DNA of 5,497 nucleotides from assembly GCA_905372205.1 (NCBI GenBank), contig CAJPOH010000083.1, positions 1 through 5,497 of the forward strand. The letters are read 5' to 3'. A program made the translations under genes and the position numbers. Below the pieces are notes generated by a model, which was not told where the DNA came from, searched no databases, and saw only the letters and a list, made by a program, of their open reading frames with translations. Shown one piece after another: positions 1-5,497 of the stretch. Source of the stretch: an uncultured Treponema sp. (GTDB taxonomy: Bacteria > Spirochaetota > Spirochaetia > Treponematales > Treponemataceae). Positions within the stretch are counted from its first letter, which is position 1, and each line of letters starts with the position of its first letter.

Positions 1-8
1 TAATAAAC

Positions 9-149
9 ATGTCTCCTTACTTTGAAAAAAAAGAATTATTCAAAGGATTTGCTATTTGGGTGTTCAAGATTGTAGTTATGGAAATAAGTCTATTAAAGCC
101 ACGATCTCTTAAGACCTATACTTATAAAAGAATCTTAAATGATATATGA
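9..149 (+). other. Short open frame of uncertain status (possible tail of an upstream gene)
   Basis: One forward frame stays open from the window edge to a TGA at 147-149; read from the ATG at 9 it gives 46 residues beginning MSPYFEKKELFKGF and ending YKRILNDI. The other two forward frames close almost at once (TAA TAA at 1-6, TGA at 22-24). A ribosome-binding site cannot be judged because the window starts 8 bases upstream of the ATG. It could be the last codons of a gene that begins before the window, a small independent gene, or a chance opening in AT-rich DNA. The peptide has no motif I recognise and does not resemble the C-terminus of the FGE-like proteins downstream. Confidence 0.2.
93..122 (+). 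promoter_or_regulatory. Candidate sigma-70-type promoter for the first lipoprotein gene
   Basis: TATACT at 117-122 matches the -10 consensus at 5 of 6 positions. Eighteen bases upstream, TTAAAG at 93-98 matches the -35 consensus at only 3 of 6. The same -10 hexamer and spacer length occur in the much stronger promoter at 2175-2204, which gives this one some support. It would leave a leader of roughly 85 bases. A rival -10-like TATGAT lies at 145-150 with a poor -35. In AT-rich DNA such matches are common, so this is tentative. Confidence 0.3.
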
Positions 150-202
150 TAGAAAATATCCACACCTGAAGCAACAGCTAAAGATGTGTTCAATATGTGT
201 TT

Positions 203-208
203 GGGAGA
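203..208 (+). promoter_or_regulatory. Ribosome-binding site that fixes the start at 214
   Basis: GGGAGA is a purine-rich Shine-Dalgarno sequence ending 5 bases before the ATG at 214. It selects this internal ATG over the upstream in-frame ATGs at 139 and 184, neither of which has a comparable site. The choice is confirmed by the protein: translation from 214 puts a typical lipoprotein signal peptide at the very N-terminus. Confidence 0.75.
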
Positions 209-213
209 TTTTT

Positions 214-1137
214 ATGAAAAACTTGCATTGTGTGTTTATTCTGCTTTCTATGTTATTTTCTGTGATTTTTGCTTGCAAGCAAAAACCGGAAGAAACAGGA
301 AAAGATGTTGAAAAAAAAGAACTTGAGTTTTCTGTGGAAGGAGTTAAGTTTGTAATGAAAACAATTCCTGCAACATCTGAAACAACACTAGGAGATGAAA
401 GTATTGATGACAATAAGCCATATAAAGTTTCGCTTGATTCTTTTATGATAGGAGAAACCGAAGTAACTCAGGAATTATGGAATGCTGTTATGGGAAAAAA
501 TCCTTCAAAGTTTAATGATTTGCCTAGCAAAGAGGAAATTCAAGAAAAAAGACCTGTGGAAAGTGTGAGTTGGTATGACTGCATCTTGTTCTGCAACGAG
601 CTCACAAAAAAATTAAATGATGGAAAAGAAACAGAATGTGTGTATTATTCTGATGAAAAATGTACTGTTTTATATACAAAACCAGATGTAGATGCTTTAA
701 ACGATCCATATCAAAATCTCAACAAAAAAGGTTTTCGTCTTCCTACAGAGGCAGAATGGGGATGGGCTGCAATGGGAGGCGAAAACAAAAAATTTGCAGG
801 TACGGAAGATAAGAGCCTTTTAAGTGAATATGCTTGGTTTAGTAATGATGATGGTGGTGATGCAGATGGAATGACGCACGAAGTGAAAAAGAAAAAAGCT
901 AATGGGTATTCTTTGTATGATATGTGTGGCAATATTCGTGAATGGTGCTGGAATCGTTATACTAATACGCCTCAAGCTGGAGCAAACCCAACAGGTGAAG
1001 AAAACGGAGGCTTACGTATCAGTCAAGGTGGTTCATATTTTTTCAATAGTGATTATTGTGCAATAATTTATCGTGGAGCTTTTGATCCAGCAGAACCTAG
1101 TGATATTGACGGATTACGTTTGGTATGTCATCCTTAA
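214..1137 (+). CDS. FGE/SUMF1-fold lipoprotein, first of a tandem pair
   Basis: Encodes 307 residues. The N-terminus is a lipoprotein signal peptide: Lys2, a hydrophobic stretch at about 4-20, and lipobox IFAC with Cys21 as the predicted lipidated residue, so the mature protein should be anchored in the envelope. After a charged linker (about 22-40) comes an FGE-sulfatase (SUMF1-like) domain. Its signature motifs are GETEVTQELW (80-89), RPVESVSW (113-120), FCNEL (126-130), GFRLPTEAEW (173-182), YDMCGNIREW (235-244), QGGSY (271-275) and a closing GLRLVC (300-305). Aligned by eye with the active-site segment of true formylglycine-generating enzymes (GGSYxCxxxYC), the first catalytic Cys is Phe277 and only the second, Cys282, remains. 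Oxidase activity on sulfatases is therefore unlikely; a ligand-binding or structural role is inferred. Gly183 replaces the usual Glu after EAEW. The longest open frame begins at 139, but 214 has the ribosome-binding site and signal peptide. A close paralogue follows after 60 bases, probably in the same transcript. The family call is secure; the function is not known. Confidence 0.9.
   Translation: MKNLHCVFILLSMLFSVIFACKQKPEETGKDVEKKELEFSVEGVKFVMKTIPATSETTLGDESIDDNKPYKVSLDSFMIGETEVTQELWNAVMGKNPSKFNDLPSKEEIQEKRPVESVSWYDCILFCNELTKKLNDGKETECVYYSDEKCTVLYTKPDVDALNDPYQNLNKKGFRLPTEAEWGWAAMGGENKKFAGTEDKSLLSEYAWFSNDDGGDADGMTHEVKKKKANGYSLYDMCGNIREWCWNRYTNTPQAGANPTGEENGGLRISQGGSYFFNSDYCAIIYRGAFDPAEPSDIDGLRLVCHP
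724..785 (+). repeat. Conserved tract shared with the paralogue (copy 1)
   Basis: This stretch codes for the core around GFRLPTEAEW and the following AMGG. It matches 1708-1769 at nearly every base by eye, including an uninterrupted 17-base identity at 724-740 / 1708-1724. The two copies lie 984 bases apart in the same reading frame, and the few differences are mostly at third codon positions. It marks the paralogy of the two genes and is a possible site for recombination or gene conversion between them. Confidence 0.7.
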
Positions 1138-1161
1138 TCTTAGATTTTCTATAACTATAAT
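1134..1161 (+). promoter_or_regulatory. Possible internal promoter (perfect -10, weak -35)
   Basis: TATAAT at 1156-1161 is an exact -10 consensus in the 60-base gap before the second gene. The only -35 candidate is TTAATC at 1134-1139 (3 of 6 matches, 16-base spacer), overlapping the stop codon of the first gene. It may give the second gene a secondary start within the operon, or be a chance match. No terminator-like hairpin lies in the gap, so read-through from the first gene is expected either way. Confidence 0.25.
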
Positions 1162-1186
1162 AGCAATTTTGATTTTTCATAATGTT

Positions 1187-1190
1187 GGAG
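1187..1190 (+). promoter_or_regulatory. Ribosome-binding site of the second FGE-like gene
   Basis: GGAG (within GGAGAAAG) ends 7 bases before the ATG at 1198. This is standard placement and agrees with a start that puts the signal peptide at the N-terminus. Confidence 0.75.
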
Positions 1191-1197
1191 AAAGAAT

Positions 1198-2118
1198 ATG
1201 AAAAAAACCTTTTGTATAAAATCGTTGATTTTTATCTTGTTATTGCTATTGAGTTGCAAAAGAACGATTAACGATCCCAATAACATGAATAGAAAAACAG
1301 AGTATGAAGCAAATGGTGTTAAGTTTGTGATGGTTTCTATTGATAAAGCTACAAAAGTTGTATTAGGAAATAATGTTGATGAGCAAAACAAGGAACACAC
1401 TGTAAGCTTGTCTTCCTATAGCATAGGGGAGACGGAAGTTACTCAAGAATTATGGCAAGCTGTAATGAAAAACAATCCTAGCAACTTTGACGGTTCTGAA
1501 AAAAAGAAAGCAGAAGAGGGAGAAATTCAAGCAAAACGTCCTGTAGAGAAAGTGAGTTGGTTTATGGCTATAGCTTTTTGTAATGAGCTTACAAAGCTTC
1601 TGCCTTCTAAGAAGACAGAATGTGTTTATTATTCAGATGCTACAATGACAAAAATATACACATCTGAAGATGCTGGTAACGAAGTTCATCCATTTATGAA
1701 CATTGCAAAAAAAGGTTTTCGTCTCCCTACAGAAGCAGAATGGGAATGGGTTGCAATGGGAGGAGAAAAAACCAAATATGCAGGAACGAATGAAAAAGCA
1801 AATTTACAAGACTATGCTTGGTTTTTTGCTAATTCAAAAAACAAAACTCACGAAGTGAAAAAGAGAAAGCCTAATGGCTATGGTCTTTATGATATGTCGG
1901 GCAATGTATGGGAATGGTGTTGGGATTGGCATTCTGAATCTATAGACACTTCAAAAGAAGAAGATCCATTAGGTGCTACATTAGGAATTGCAAAAGTTTG
2001 CAAAGGAGCTTCCTATGCTGAAGATAATGAAGCTAATGAATGTGCTTCTTATTTCAGAGTTTCTTTTCCAGTCAATTTTGAAGGGAGAAACATAGGAATT
2101 CGTTTAGTTTGTAGATAA
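1198..2118 (+). CDS. FGE/SUMF1-fold lipoprotein, second of a tandem pair
   Basis: Encodes 306 residues. The signal peptide has Lys2, Lys3 and Lys8, then an Ile/Leu-rich core (10-18) and lipobox LLSC with Cys20 as the predicted lipid anchor. The FGE-sulfatase (SUMF1-like) domain shows GETEVTQELW (77-86), RPVEKVSW (114-121), FCNEL (127-131), ECVYY (141-145), GFRLPTEAEWEW (173-184), YDMSGNVWEWCW (231-242), KGASY (269-273) and closing GIRLVC (300-305). It is a clear tandem paralogue of the preceding gene: the motifs match in order and spacing, and five non-lipid cysteines correspond (128, 142, 241, 282, 305 here; 127, 142, 245, 282, 305 there). This copy keeps the usual EAEWEW and GNVWEW residues that the first has changed. 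The active-site segment is altered: the position of the first FGE catalytic Cys reads Glu275, the segment is about two residues longer, and only Cys282 is left. Formylglycine-generating activity is therefore unlikely; a binding role is inferred. The next gene starts 140 bases on, from its own promoter. A true but divergent enzyme cannot be excluded from sequence alone. Confidence 0.9.
   Translation: MKKTFCIKSLIFILLLLLSCKRTINDPNNMNRKTEYEANGVKFVMVSIDKATKVVLGNNVDEQNKEHTVSLSSYSIGETEVTQELWQAVMKNNPSNFDGSEKKKAEEGEIQAKRPVEKVSWFMAIAFCNELTKLLPSKKTECVYYSDATMTKIYTSEDAGNEVHPFMNIAKKGFRLPTEAEWEWVAMGGEKTKYAGTNEKANLQDYAWFFANSKNKTHEVKKRKPNGYGLYDMSGNVWEWCWDWHSESIDTSKEEDPLGATLGIAKVCKGASYAEDNEANECASYFRVSFPVNFEGRNIGIRLVCR
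1708..1769 (+). repeat. Conserved tract shared with the paralogue (copy 2)
   Basis: Second copy of the tract at 724-785, in the same frame and coding for GFRLPTEAEWEWVAMGG. See copy 1 for the extent of identity. Confidence 0.7.
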
Positions 2119-2174
2119 TAATTTTTAGGTGTGGAGCTCAATACGTTTAGTTTTCTCAATTTTGTTTTATAAAT

Positions 2175-2204
2175 TTGACATTTTAGCTTATCAAGGTTTA
2201 TACT
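2175..2204 (+). promoter_or_regulatory. Strong sigma-70-type promoter of the repeat lipoprotein gene
   Basis: TTGACA at 2175-2180 is an exact -35 consensus. TATACT at 2199-2204 matches the -10 consensus at 5 of 6, and the spacer is 18 bases. The predicted transcript would start near 2211, giving a leader of about 48 bases before the ATG at 2259. It lies in the 140-base gap after the second FGE-like gene, so the large lipoprotein can be expressed apart from the pair upstream. The gap has T-rich runs (2142-2168) but no clear terminator stem, so some read-through from upstream is also possible. Confidence 0.65.
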
Positions 2205-2212
2205 CTTAGATG

Positions 2213-2228
2213 GTGTAGTTTTATACAC
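2213..2228 (+). other. Small hairpin at the predicted transcript 5' end
   Basis: GTGTA at 2213-2217 can pair with TACAC at 2224-2228 around a 6-base loop, right at the expected 5' end of the transcript from the 2175-2204 promoter. A 5-base-pair stem is weak and may be chance. If real it could protect the transcript end. It is not a terminator, as no T-run follows directly. Confidence 0.15.
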
Positions 2229-2245
2229 ACAAATCTTCATATTTT

Positions 2246-2251
2246 AGGAGA
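2246..2251 (+). promoter_or_regulatory. Ribosome-binding site of the repeat lipoprotein gene
   Basis: AGGAGA, a near-ideal Shine-Dalgarno sequence, ends 7 bases before the ATG at 2259. It is the best of the three ribosome-binding sites in the window. Confidence 0.8.
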
Positions 2252-2258
2252 CATTGTT

Positions 2259-5200
2259 ATGGTAAAAAACTTAAAACAGTTTATTAGCGTTTTGCTTTGT
2301 GGAATGCTTCTGTTTTTTTCTTGTAATCATGGAAGTTCAGATGATGATTCCAATTCTGATCCAGTTCTAAAGCTTGAATCTTTGCTTATTCATGGGACGG
2401 AAGTGAAAAATGGAAAAGTTGAAATTGTTAATGAAGAAAAAATAACAGCTGATGATATAGTTGCAAAATTTAATTATGGAAAATCTAAAGAGAAAATAAT
2501 TAAGGTTACTGTGAAAGGTGGAGAATTCTCCATCGACAAAACCGAGTCTAAAAAATTGCAATTGAGTGTTGCCTCTCTAAAAGGAAGCTATCAGGCGTGG
2601 AAGGCGGAAGTGGAAGTTTCATACAAGGAGGTAGTGGTAGATAATGAACTTCTCTCATTTTTAGAAGTGTATATGGGAAAAGATGGAGGAAGGAACCTCT
2701 ATTTATCTGAAGATGCTACAAGCAGAATCTTGAATGGAAAAAACATAGTAGCAGAACTAAAGGGGCCTAAGGCAAAGCTAACAATAGCAAGCGAAAAAGT
2801 AACTTGGAGTCACTTAAAAGTGAATGATGAAGCTGTTTTGTTTGCTCCTAAACATCTACCAAAAAAAGATTTTTTCTCTTATGCAACTGCTTATGTTGAG
2901 ATAGGAGAAATAGGTCAAACAAAAGAAATTAAAATAAGTGTAGAAGCAGGAACTAAAAAAACTGAAGTTAGATTTAAGATTAAAAGATTAGATGGCACTA
3001 TTGATATTCCTGATTTAGGGCTTTTAGTTGACGAAAAATATTTAATAGAAAAAGATACTTTAGAAAAACTACAAGATGCTAGCATACCAGATGAAGACAC
3101 TCCTATTTTTATGGCGGGTGGAGAGCCTTCAAAGATTGGTGTAAGATGTTGGCATAATGAAATGGACATTGTGACGGTAAATTCTGTTGAAGCGAGTATT
3201 ACAGAAAAGATTTCAACATTGCCCGAAGGCAAAAAACCGTCATGGCTTGCAGAAGGCTATGTTAAAGATATTCCAGACGAAGGTAAAGGTGTTATGGTAG
3301 TGATAGAGCCAAAAGATAAAACTAGCTATCACACAATTACTTGGAGATTTAGGATTAAACTTGAAGAAAAAAAGCCTGTGGAAGTGTTATACACATTTAA
3401 TAGAAAAGGCGTGCAACAACTAGGCTCCGACTTTGTTACTGCTGCAGAAAGTGATGGAAACCCTCTTTTGGAATTTGAGGGAATCCAGCTTAATATGGAG
3501 TTAAATTATCTCAATGCAAGACTTGATGAAATTACTATTAACGAAACTTCAATAACAGATGATAAGTTGAATTGGGATGGTGCTTTTGGTGGTGTTGTTT
3601 TTCATTCTGTAAAAGTTGGAACTGGGGAAAAGCAAATTGAGATTACGTTAATTCCTCAAGACAAAAAGAAATTCATCAATAAAGTTATCAGATTTAGAGC
3701 TAAAGGCAATGGGGTTAAAGAAAATATACCTAGCAAATTGACTATTGGTGAATATAACTTGCCAGATGATTTTACGAGTCATTTAACTGATGGTTCAAAG
3801 CCAACATTCAAGGTGGCAGAGAACAAGGCTGAATTAAAAATCAATGTGGATGAGTATGTTTTTAAATGTTTGTGCAATAAGGTTAAAGTGACAGTTGATT
3901 CAAATGAAGAAAATCTTGACATAAATGCAAATAAGATAAGCTTCACCGTTACTCATTACTATGCAACAAAAGAGGTAGATCTATCTGGCCCTAAAGAGAT
4001 TAAAATTGAATTTATTCCTAAAGATGCTGAGGTTGCCGAAGCTACGCCATTACAATTTAAGCTTGAAACAGGTGGGCAAAAACCATCATTACCTCAAGAT
4101 AAAATATATGCTTTCACAATAAATAAAAAAGGTGAATATAAAAATCCTCTACCTAAAAATGTTGCAGACCATTTAACTGATGGGACTAAACCTCTCTATG
4201 TTATTGATAGTGATAAGGCTAGCATAGTTATTTTCTGGCGAGCAACTGTAAACGATCTTTTTGAAAAAGCTATTTTTAAAATGGATGGGGTGCAAGAAGC
4301 TGAGACAGCACCTGAGACTATTGGAGTTTTTTATGGTGTAAGGCATGTATTTAATCTTACGCAACAAAAGCCTAAAGAGTATGAAATTGAAATTGAATTG
4401 ATTCCTCAAGATAAAACTAAGTATAGTTCTCTCATTTATTCATTAAAATTGCAAAATTCTGGTTTGAAAGAAGCACTTCCTGTTTATTTTGGATACAACA
4501 ACAAATTTGTCGAAGAAACAGGCTTAGAAACAACTTTGACTACTGAAGTGGCTGAGGTTTTTGTTCAATTTTATACTGAGCTTGTGCAAAGCGTTACCAT
4601 TGACGGCAAAAATTGCACTATTAAAAAAATAGAGTATAAACCAAATAAGTTTGTGTACAAGGCTATGTCTGATGTTGTTCTTCCCACTGATAGTGCCAAG
4701 GATGTAAAAATTGTAGTTACTCCTATGAATACTGATGACTATAGAATTACAGAGTGTACCTATAAGTTGAAAGGAACAAAAGTTGAAGCAAACAATGCTG
4801 AATTCCAATATTTGAATAATAAACATAGACTTATAAGTGATATTGAATGGGTTGATGGCAAAGAACATAAATATGCTGACGATTATGGTGCTAAAACTTG
4901 CATTTTAACAGCATACACAGTGAGTCCTAGAGCTAAGGTGTATTACAAGGTGTTTAATTATAAGATTGAAGATGGTGTTCAAACAGATGAAGAAATTGAA
5001 TTAACACCTCAAACTATTCTTACTGCTGATTATTCAGGAGCAAAACATACATCAACTGCTATAACCTTATTTAATGATAAGCCTACTATCGTTAAAATCT
5101 GGGTTGTTGCAGAAGATGGAAGCACTGATGAAACGAAGGGGATGAAGATTATTACATATAATCCTGTTGAGTTAAGATGGGATTATGAAACGAAGAATAT

Positions 5201-5492
5201 CGGGCTTGATTTTGCTTATCCTGCATATGATGAAGTGAAAGTCGATAAATCAAAAGTGAAAAATGGCAAGATACACCTTGCATTTAAGGCTTGGAACGAA
5301 ACATTTGGATATAAGGTGAAAGATGCTAAATTTGTGAAATTGGATAAGGATGATTATGACCAATGGTATGGTATTGAAGTGGATGTTTCCGCTTTGAATA
5401 GTTCAAATCCTATCATTGTGGAATTCCCCATATATCAGAACAATGGGACTTTACTTTGTTTTACATACAAAGTGAAAATAGAAGAAAAATAA
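2259..5492 (+). CDS. Large multi-repeat surface-type lipoprotein, function unknown
   Basis: Encodes 1077 residues; I do not recognise a named family for the whole protein. The signal peptide has Lys3 and Lys6, a hydrophobic core (about 8-21) and lipobox FFSC with Cys22 lipidated, followed by a Ser/Asp-rich linker (23-34) typical of exported lipoproteins. From about 36 to the end it reads as roughly nine beta-rich units. Each closes with a hydrophobic strand, a turn and a second strand, in the style IxIELIPQDKTKY...YSLKL. The turns lie near residues 106, 230, 351, 466, 587, 716, 822, 952 and 1058. Units 5 and 6 share an opening HLTDG[ST]KP (508-515, 638-645). The first unit (LESLLIHGTEVKNG) and the AEDGST turn near 951-956 recall the cadherin-like or Ig-like beta-sandwich domains common in treponemal lipoproteins; that assignment is inference. 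No transmembrane segment after the signal peptide, enzyme motif or LPXTG-type anchor is seen. Strong promoter and ribosome-binding site directly upstream. Likely an elongated envelope protein such as an adhesin or stalk. The gene itself is certain; the role is not. Confidence 0.92.
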   Translation: MVKNLKQFISVLLCGMLLFFSCNHGSSDDDSNSDPVLKLESLLIHGTEVKNGKVEIVNEEKITADDIVAKFNYGKSKEKIIKVTVKGGEFSIDKTESKKLQLSVASLKGSYQAWKAEVEVSYKEVVVDNELLSFLEVYMGKDGGRNLYLSEDATSRILNGKNIVAELKGPKAKLTIASEKVTWSHLKVNDEAVLFAPKHLPKKDFFSYATAYVEIGEIGQTKEIKISVEAGTKKTEVRFKIKRLDGTIDIPDLGLLVDEKYLIEKDTLEKLQDASIPDEDTPIFMAGGEPSKIGVRCWHNEMDIVTVNSVEASITEKISTLPEGKKPSWLAEGYVKDIPDEGKGVMVVIEPKDKTSYHTITWRFRIKLEEKKPVEVLYTFNRKGVQQLGSDFVTAAESDGNPLLEFEGIQLNMELNYLNARLDEITINETSITDDKLNWDGAFGGVVFHSVKVGTGEKQIEITLIPQDKKKFINKVIRFRAKGNGVKENIPSKLTIGEYNLPDDFTSHLTDGSKPTFKVAENKAELKINVDEYVFKCLCNKVKVTVDSNEENLDINANKISFTVTHYYATKEVDLSGPKEIKIEFIPKDAEVAEATPLQFKLETGGQKPSLPQDKIYAFTINKKGEYKNPLPKNVADHLTDGTKPLYVIDSDKASIVIFWRATVNDLFEKAIFKMDGVQEAETAPETIGVFYGVRHVFNLTQQKPKEYEIEIELIPQDKTKYSSLIYSLKLQNSGLKEALPVYFGYNNKFVEETGLETTLTTEVAEVFVQFYTELVQSVTIDGKNCTIKKIEYKPNKFVYKAMSDVVLPTDSAKDVKIVVTPMNTDDYRITECTYKLKGTKVEANNAEFQYLNNKHRLISDIEWVDGKEHKYADDYGAKTCILTAYTVSPRAKVYYKVFNYKIEDGVQTDEEIELTPQTILTADYSGAKHTSTAITLFNDKPTIVKIWVVAEDGSTDETKGMKIITYNPVELRWDYETKNIGLDFAYPAYDEVKVDKSKVKNGKIHLAFKAWNETFGYKVKDAKFVKLDKDDYDQWYGIEVDVSALNSSNPIIVEFPIYQNNGTLLCFTYKVKIEEK
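3780..3793 (+). repeat. 14-base direct repeat, copy 1 (codes HLTDG)
   Basis: The 14-base sequence CATTTAACTGATGG is identical here and at 4170-4183, exactly 390 bases (130 codons) apart in the same frame. It encodes the HLTDG opening of repeat unit 5 in the large lipoprotein. Confidence 0.7.
4170..4183 (+). repeat. 14-base direct repeat, copy 2 (codes HLTDG)
   Basis: Second copy of the repeat at 3780-3793; it encodes the HLTDG opening of unit 6. With the shared ATTCCTCAAGA at 3651-3661 and 4401-4411, this is the clearest DNA-level trace of internal duplication. Confidence 0.7.
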
Positions 5493-5497
5493 TTATT

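Larger units (their letters stand above)
2364..5489 (+). repeat. Degenerate protein repeat array, about nine units of 105-130 residues
   Basis: Approximate units by residue of the encoded protein are 36-123, 124-243, 244-368, 369-482, 483-603, 604-731, 732-838, 839-968 and 969-1077. The best conserved part is the closing hairpin: VVIEPKDKTSYHTITWRFRIK (from 348), ITLIPQDKKKFINKVIRFRA (from 463), IEFIPKDAEV (from 584), IELIPQDKTKYSSLIYSLKL (from 713) and VVTPMNTDDYRITECTYKLK (from 820, near that residue). Units 1, 2, 8 and 9 are the most diverged and are placed by the strand-turn-strand pattern only. The DNA is no longer repetitive except in short stretches, so the duplications are old. Confidence 0.55.

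Noticed and set aside
135..413. Minus-strand open frame opposite the first lipoprotein gene (others at 711-932, 1155-1400 and 2049-2240)
   Set aside because: These lie opposite or across the ends of strong plus-strand genes, have biased Ser/Phe/Leu-rich translations typical of antisense frames, and lack ribosome-binding sites or recognisable motifs.
1138..1197. TATAACTATA in the first intergenic gap as a hairpin or operator
   Set aside because: It is a mirror-like AT sequence rather than an inverted repeat, and the core is better read as part of the TATAAT -10 candidate.
214..2118. Annotation of the pair as active sulfatase-modifying enzymes or ergothioneine-type (EgtB) oxygenases
   Set aside because: The FGE cysteine pair is incomplete in both, and I see no DinB-type domain or His-rich iron-binding motif as expected for EgtB. 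The N-terminal lipid anchor also argues for an envelope role.
2119..2175. Possible terminator after the second FGE-like gene
   Set aside because: There are T-rich runs and a GAGCTC palindrome, but no GC-rich stem directly followed by a T-run, so no intrinsic terminator can be supported.
2915..3232. Minus-strand open frames inside the large lipoprotein gene (also 2367-2561, 4173-4409, 4524-4868)
   Set aside because: They are antisense to a continuous 1077-codon gene with signal peptide, promoter and ribosome-binding site, and show no features of their own.
1..5497. CRISPR array, insertion sequence, tRNA or phage element
   Set aside because: No regularly spaced short repeats, transposase or recombinase motifs, terminal inverted repeats or tRNA-like cloverleaf were found. 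The repeats present are coding repeats within the lipoproteins.

Overview
This is an AT-rich window holding three complete genes, all on the + strand and all encoding predicted exported lipoproteins. The likely source is a host-associated spirochaete, most plausibly a Treponema. That inference rests on the low GC by eye, the density of short loose lipoboxes (VIFAC, LLLSC, LFFSC), and the pairing of FGE-sulfatase-fold (SUMF1-like) lipoproteins with a long, otherwise unassignable lipoprotein. No housekeeping gene or RNA gene is present to confirm it.

Layout. Positions 1-213 are a leader region with a weak promoter candidate and a 46-codon open frame of uncertain status. Positions 214-1137 encode a 307-residue lipoprotein with an FGE/SUMF1-like domain, starting 25 codons inside the longest open frame. 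A 60-base gap follows, then a second FGE-like lipoprotein of 306 residues (1198-2118), clearly a tandem paralogue of the first. A 140-base gap contains the best promoter of the window (TTGACA, 18-base spacer, TATACT, at 2175-2204). The rest (2259-5492) is one 1077-residue lipoprotein that reads as about nine successive beta-rich units of roughly 105-130 residues. No convincing terminator is visible anywhere; the window ends 5 bases after the last stop.

Function. The two FGE-like proteins keep the structural signature motifs of the family. Neither keeps both catalytic cysteines of true formylglycine-generating enzymes: the first position is Phe in one and apparently Glu in the other. With the lipidated N-terminus, this favours a binding or structural role in the cell envelope over sulfatase activation. 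The FGE fold is a C-type-lectin-type fold, used for ligand binding by the Treponema denticola diversity-generating-retroelement protein TvpA. The large third protein looks like an extended stalk or adhesin-type surface lipoprotein. A working idea, inference only, is that the three genes form an envelope-displayed module of two compact ligand-binding-fold proteins and one long repeat protein. The first two may be co-transcribed, and the third has its own promoter.
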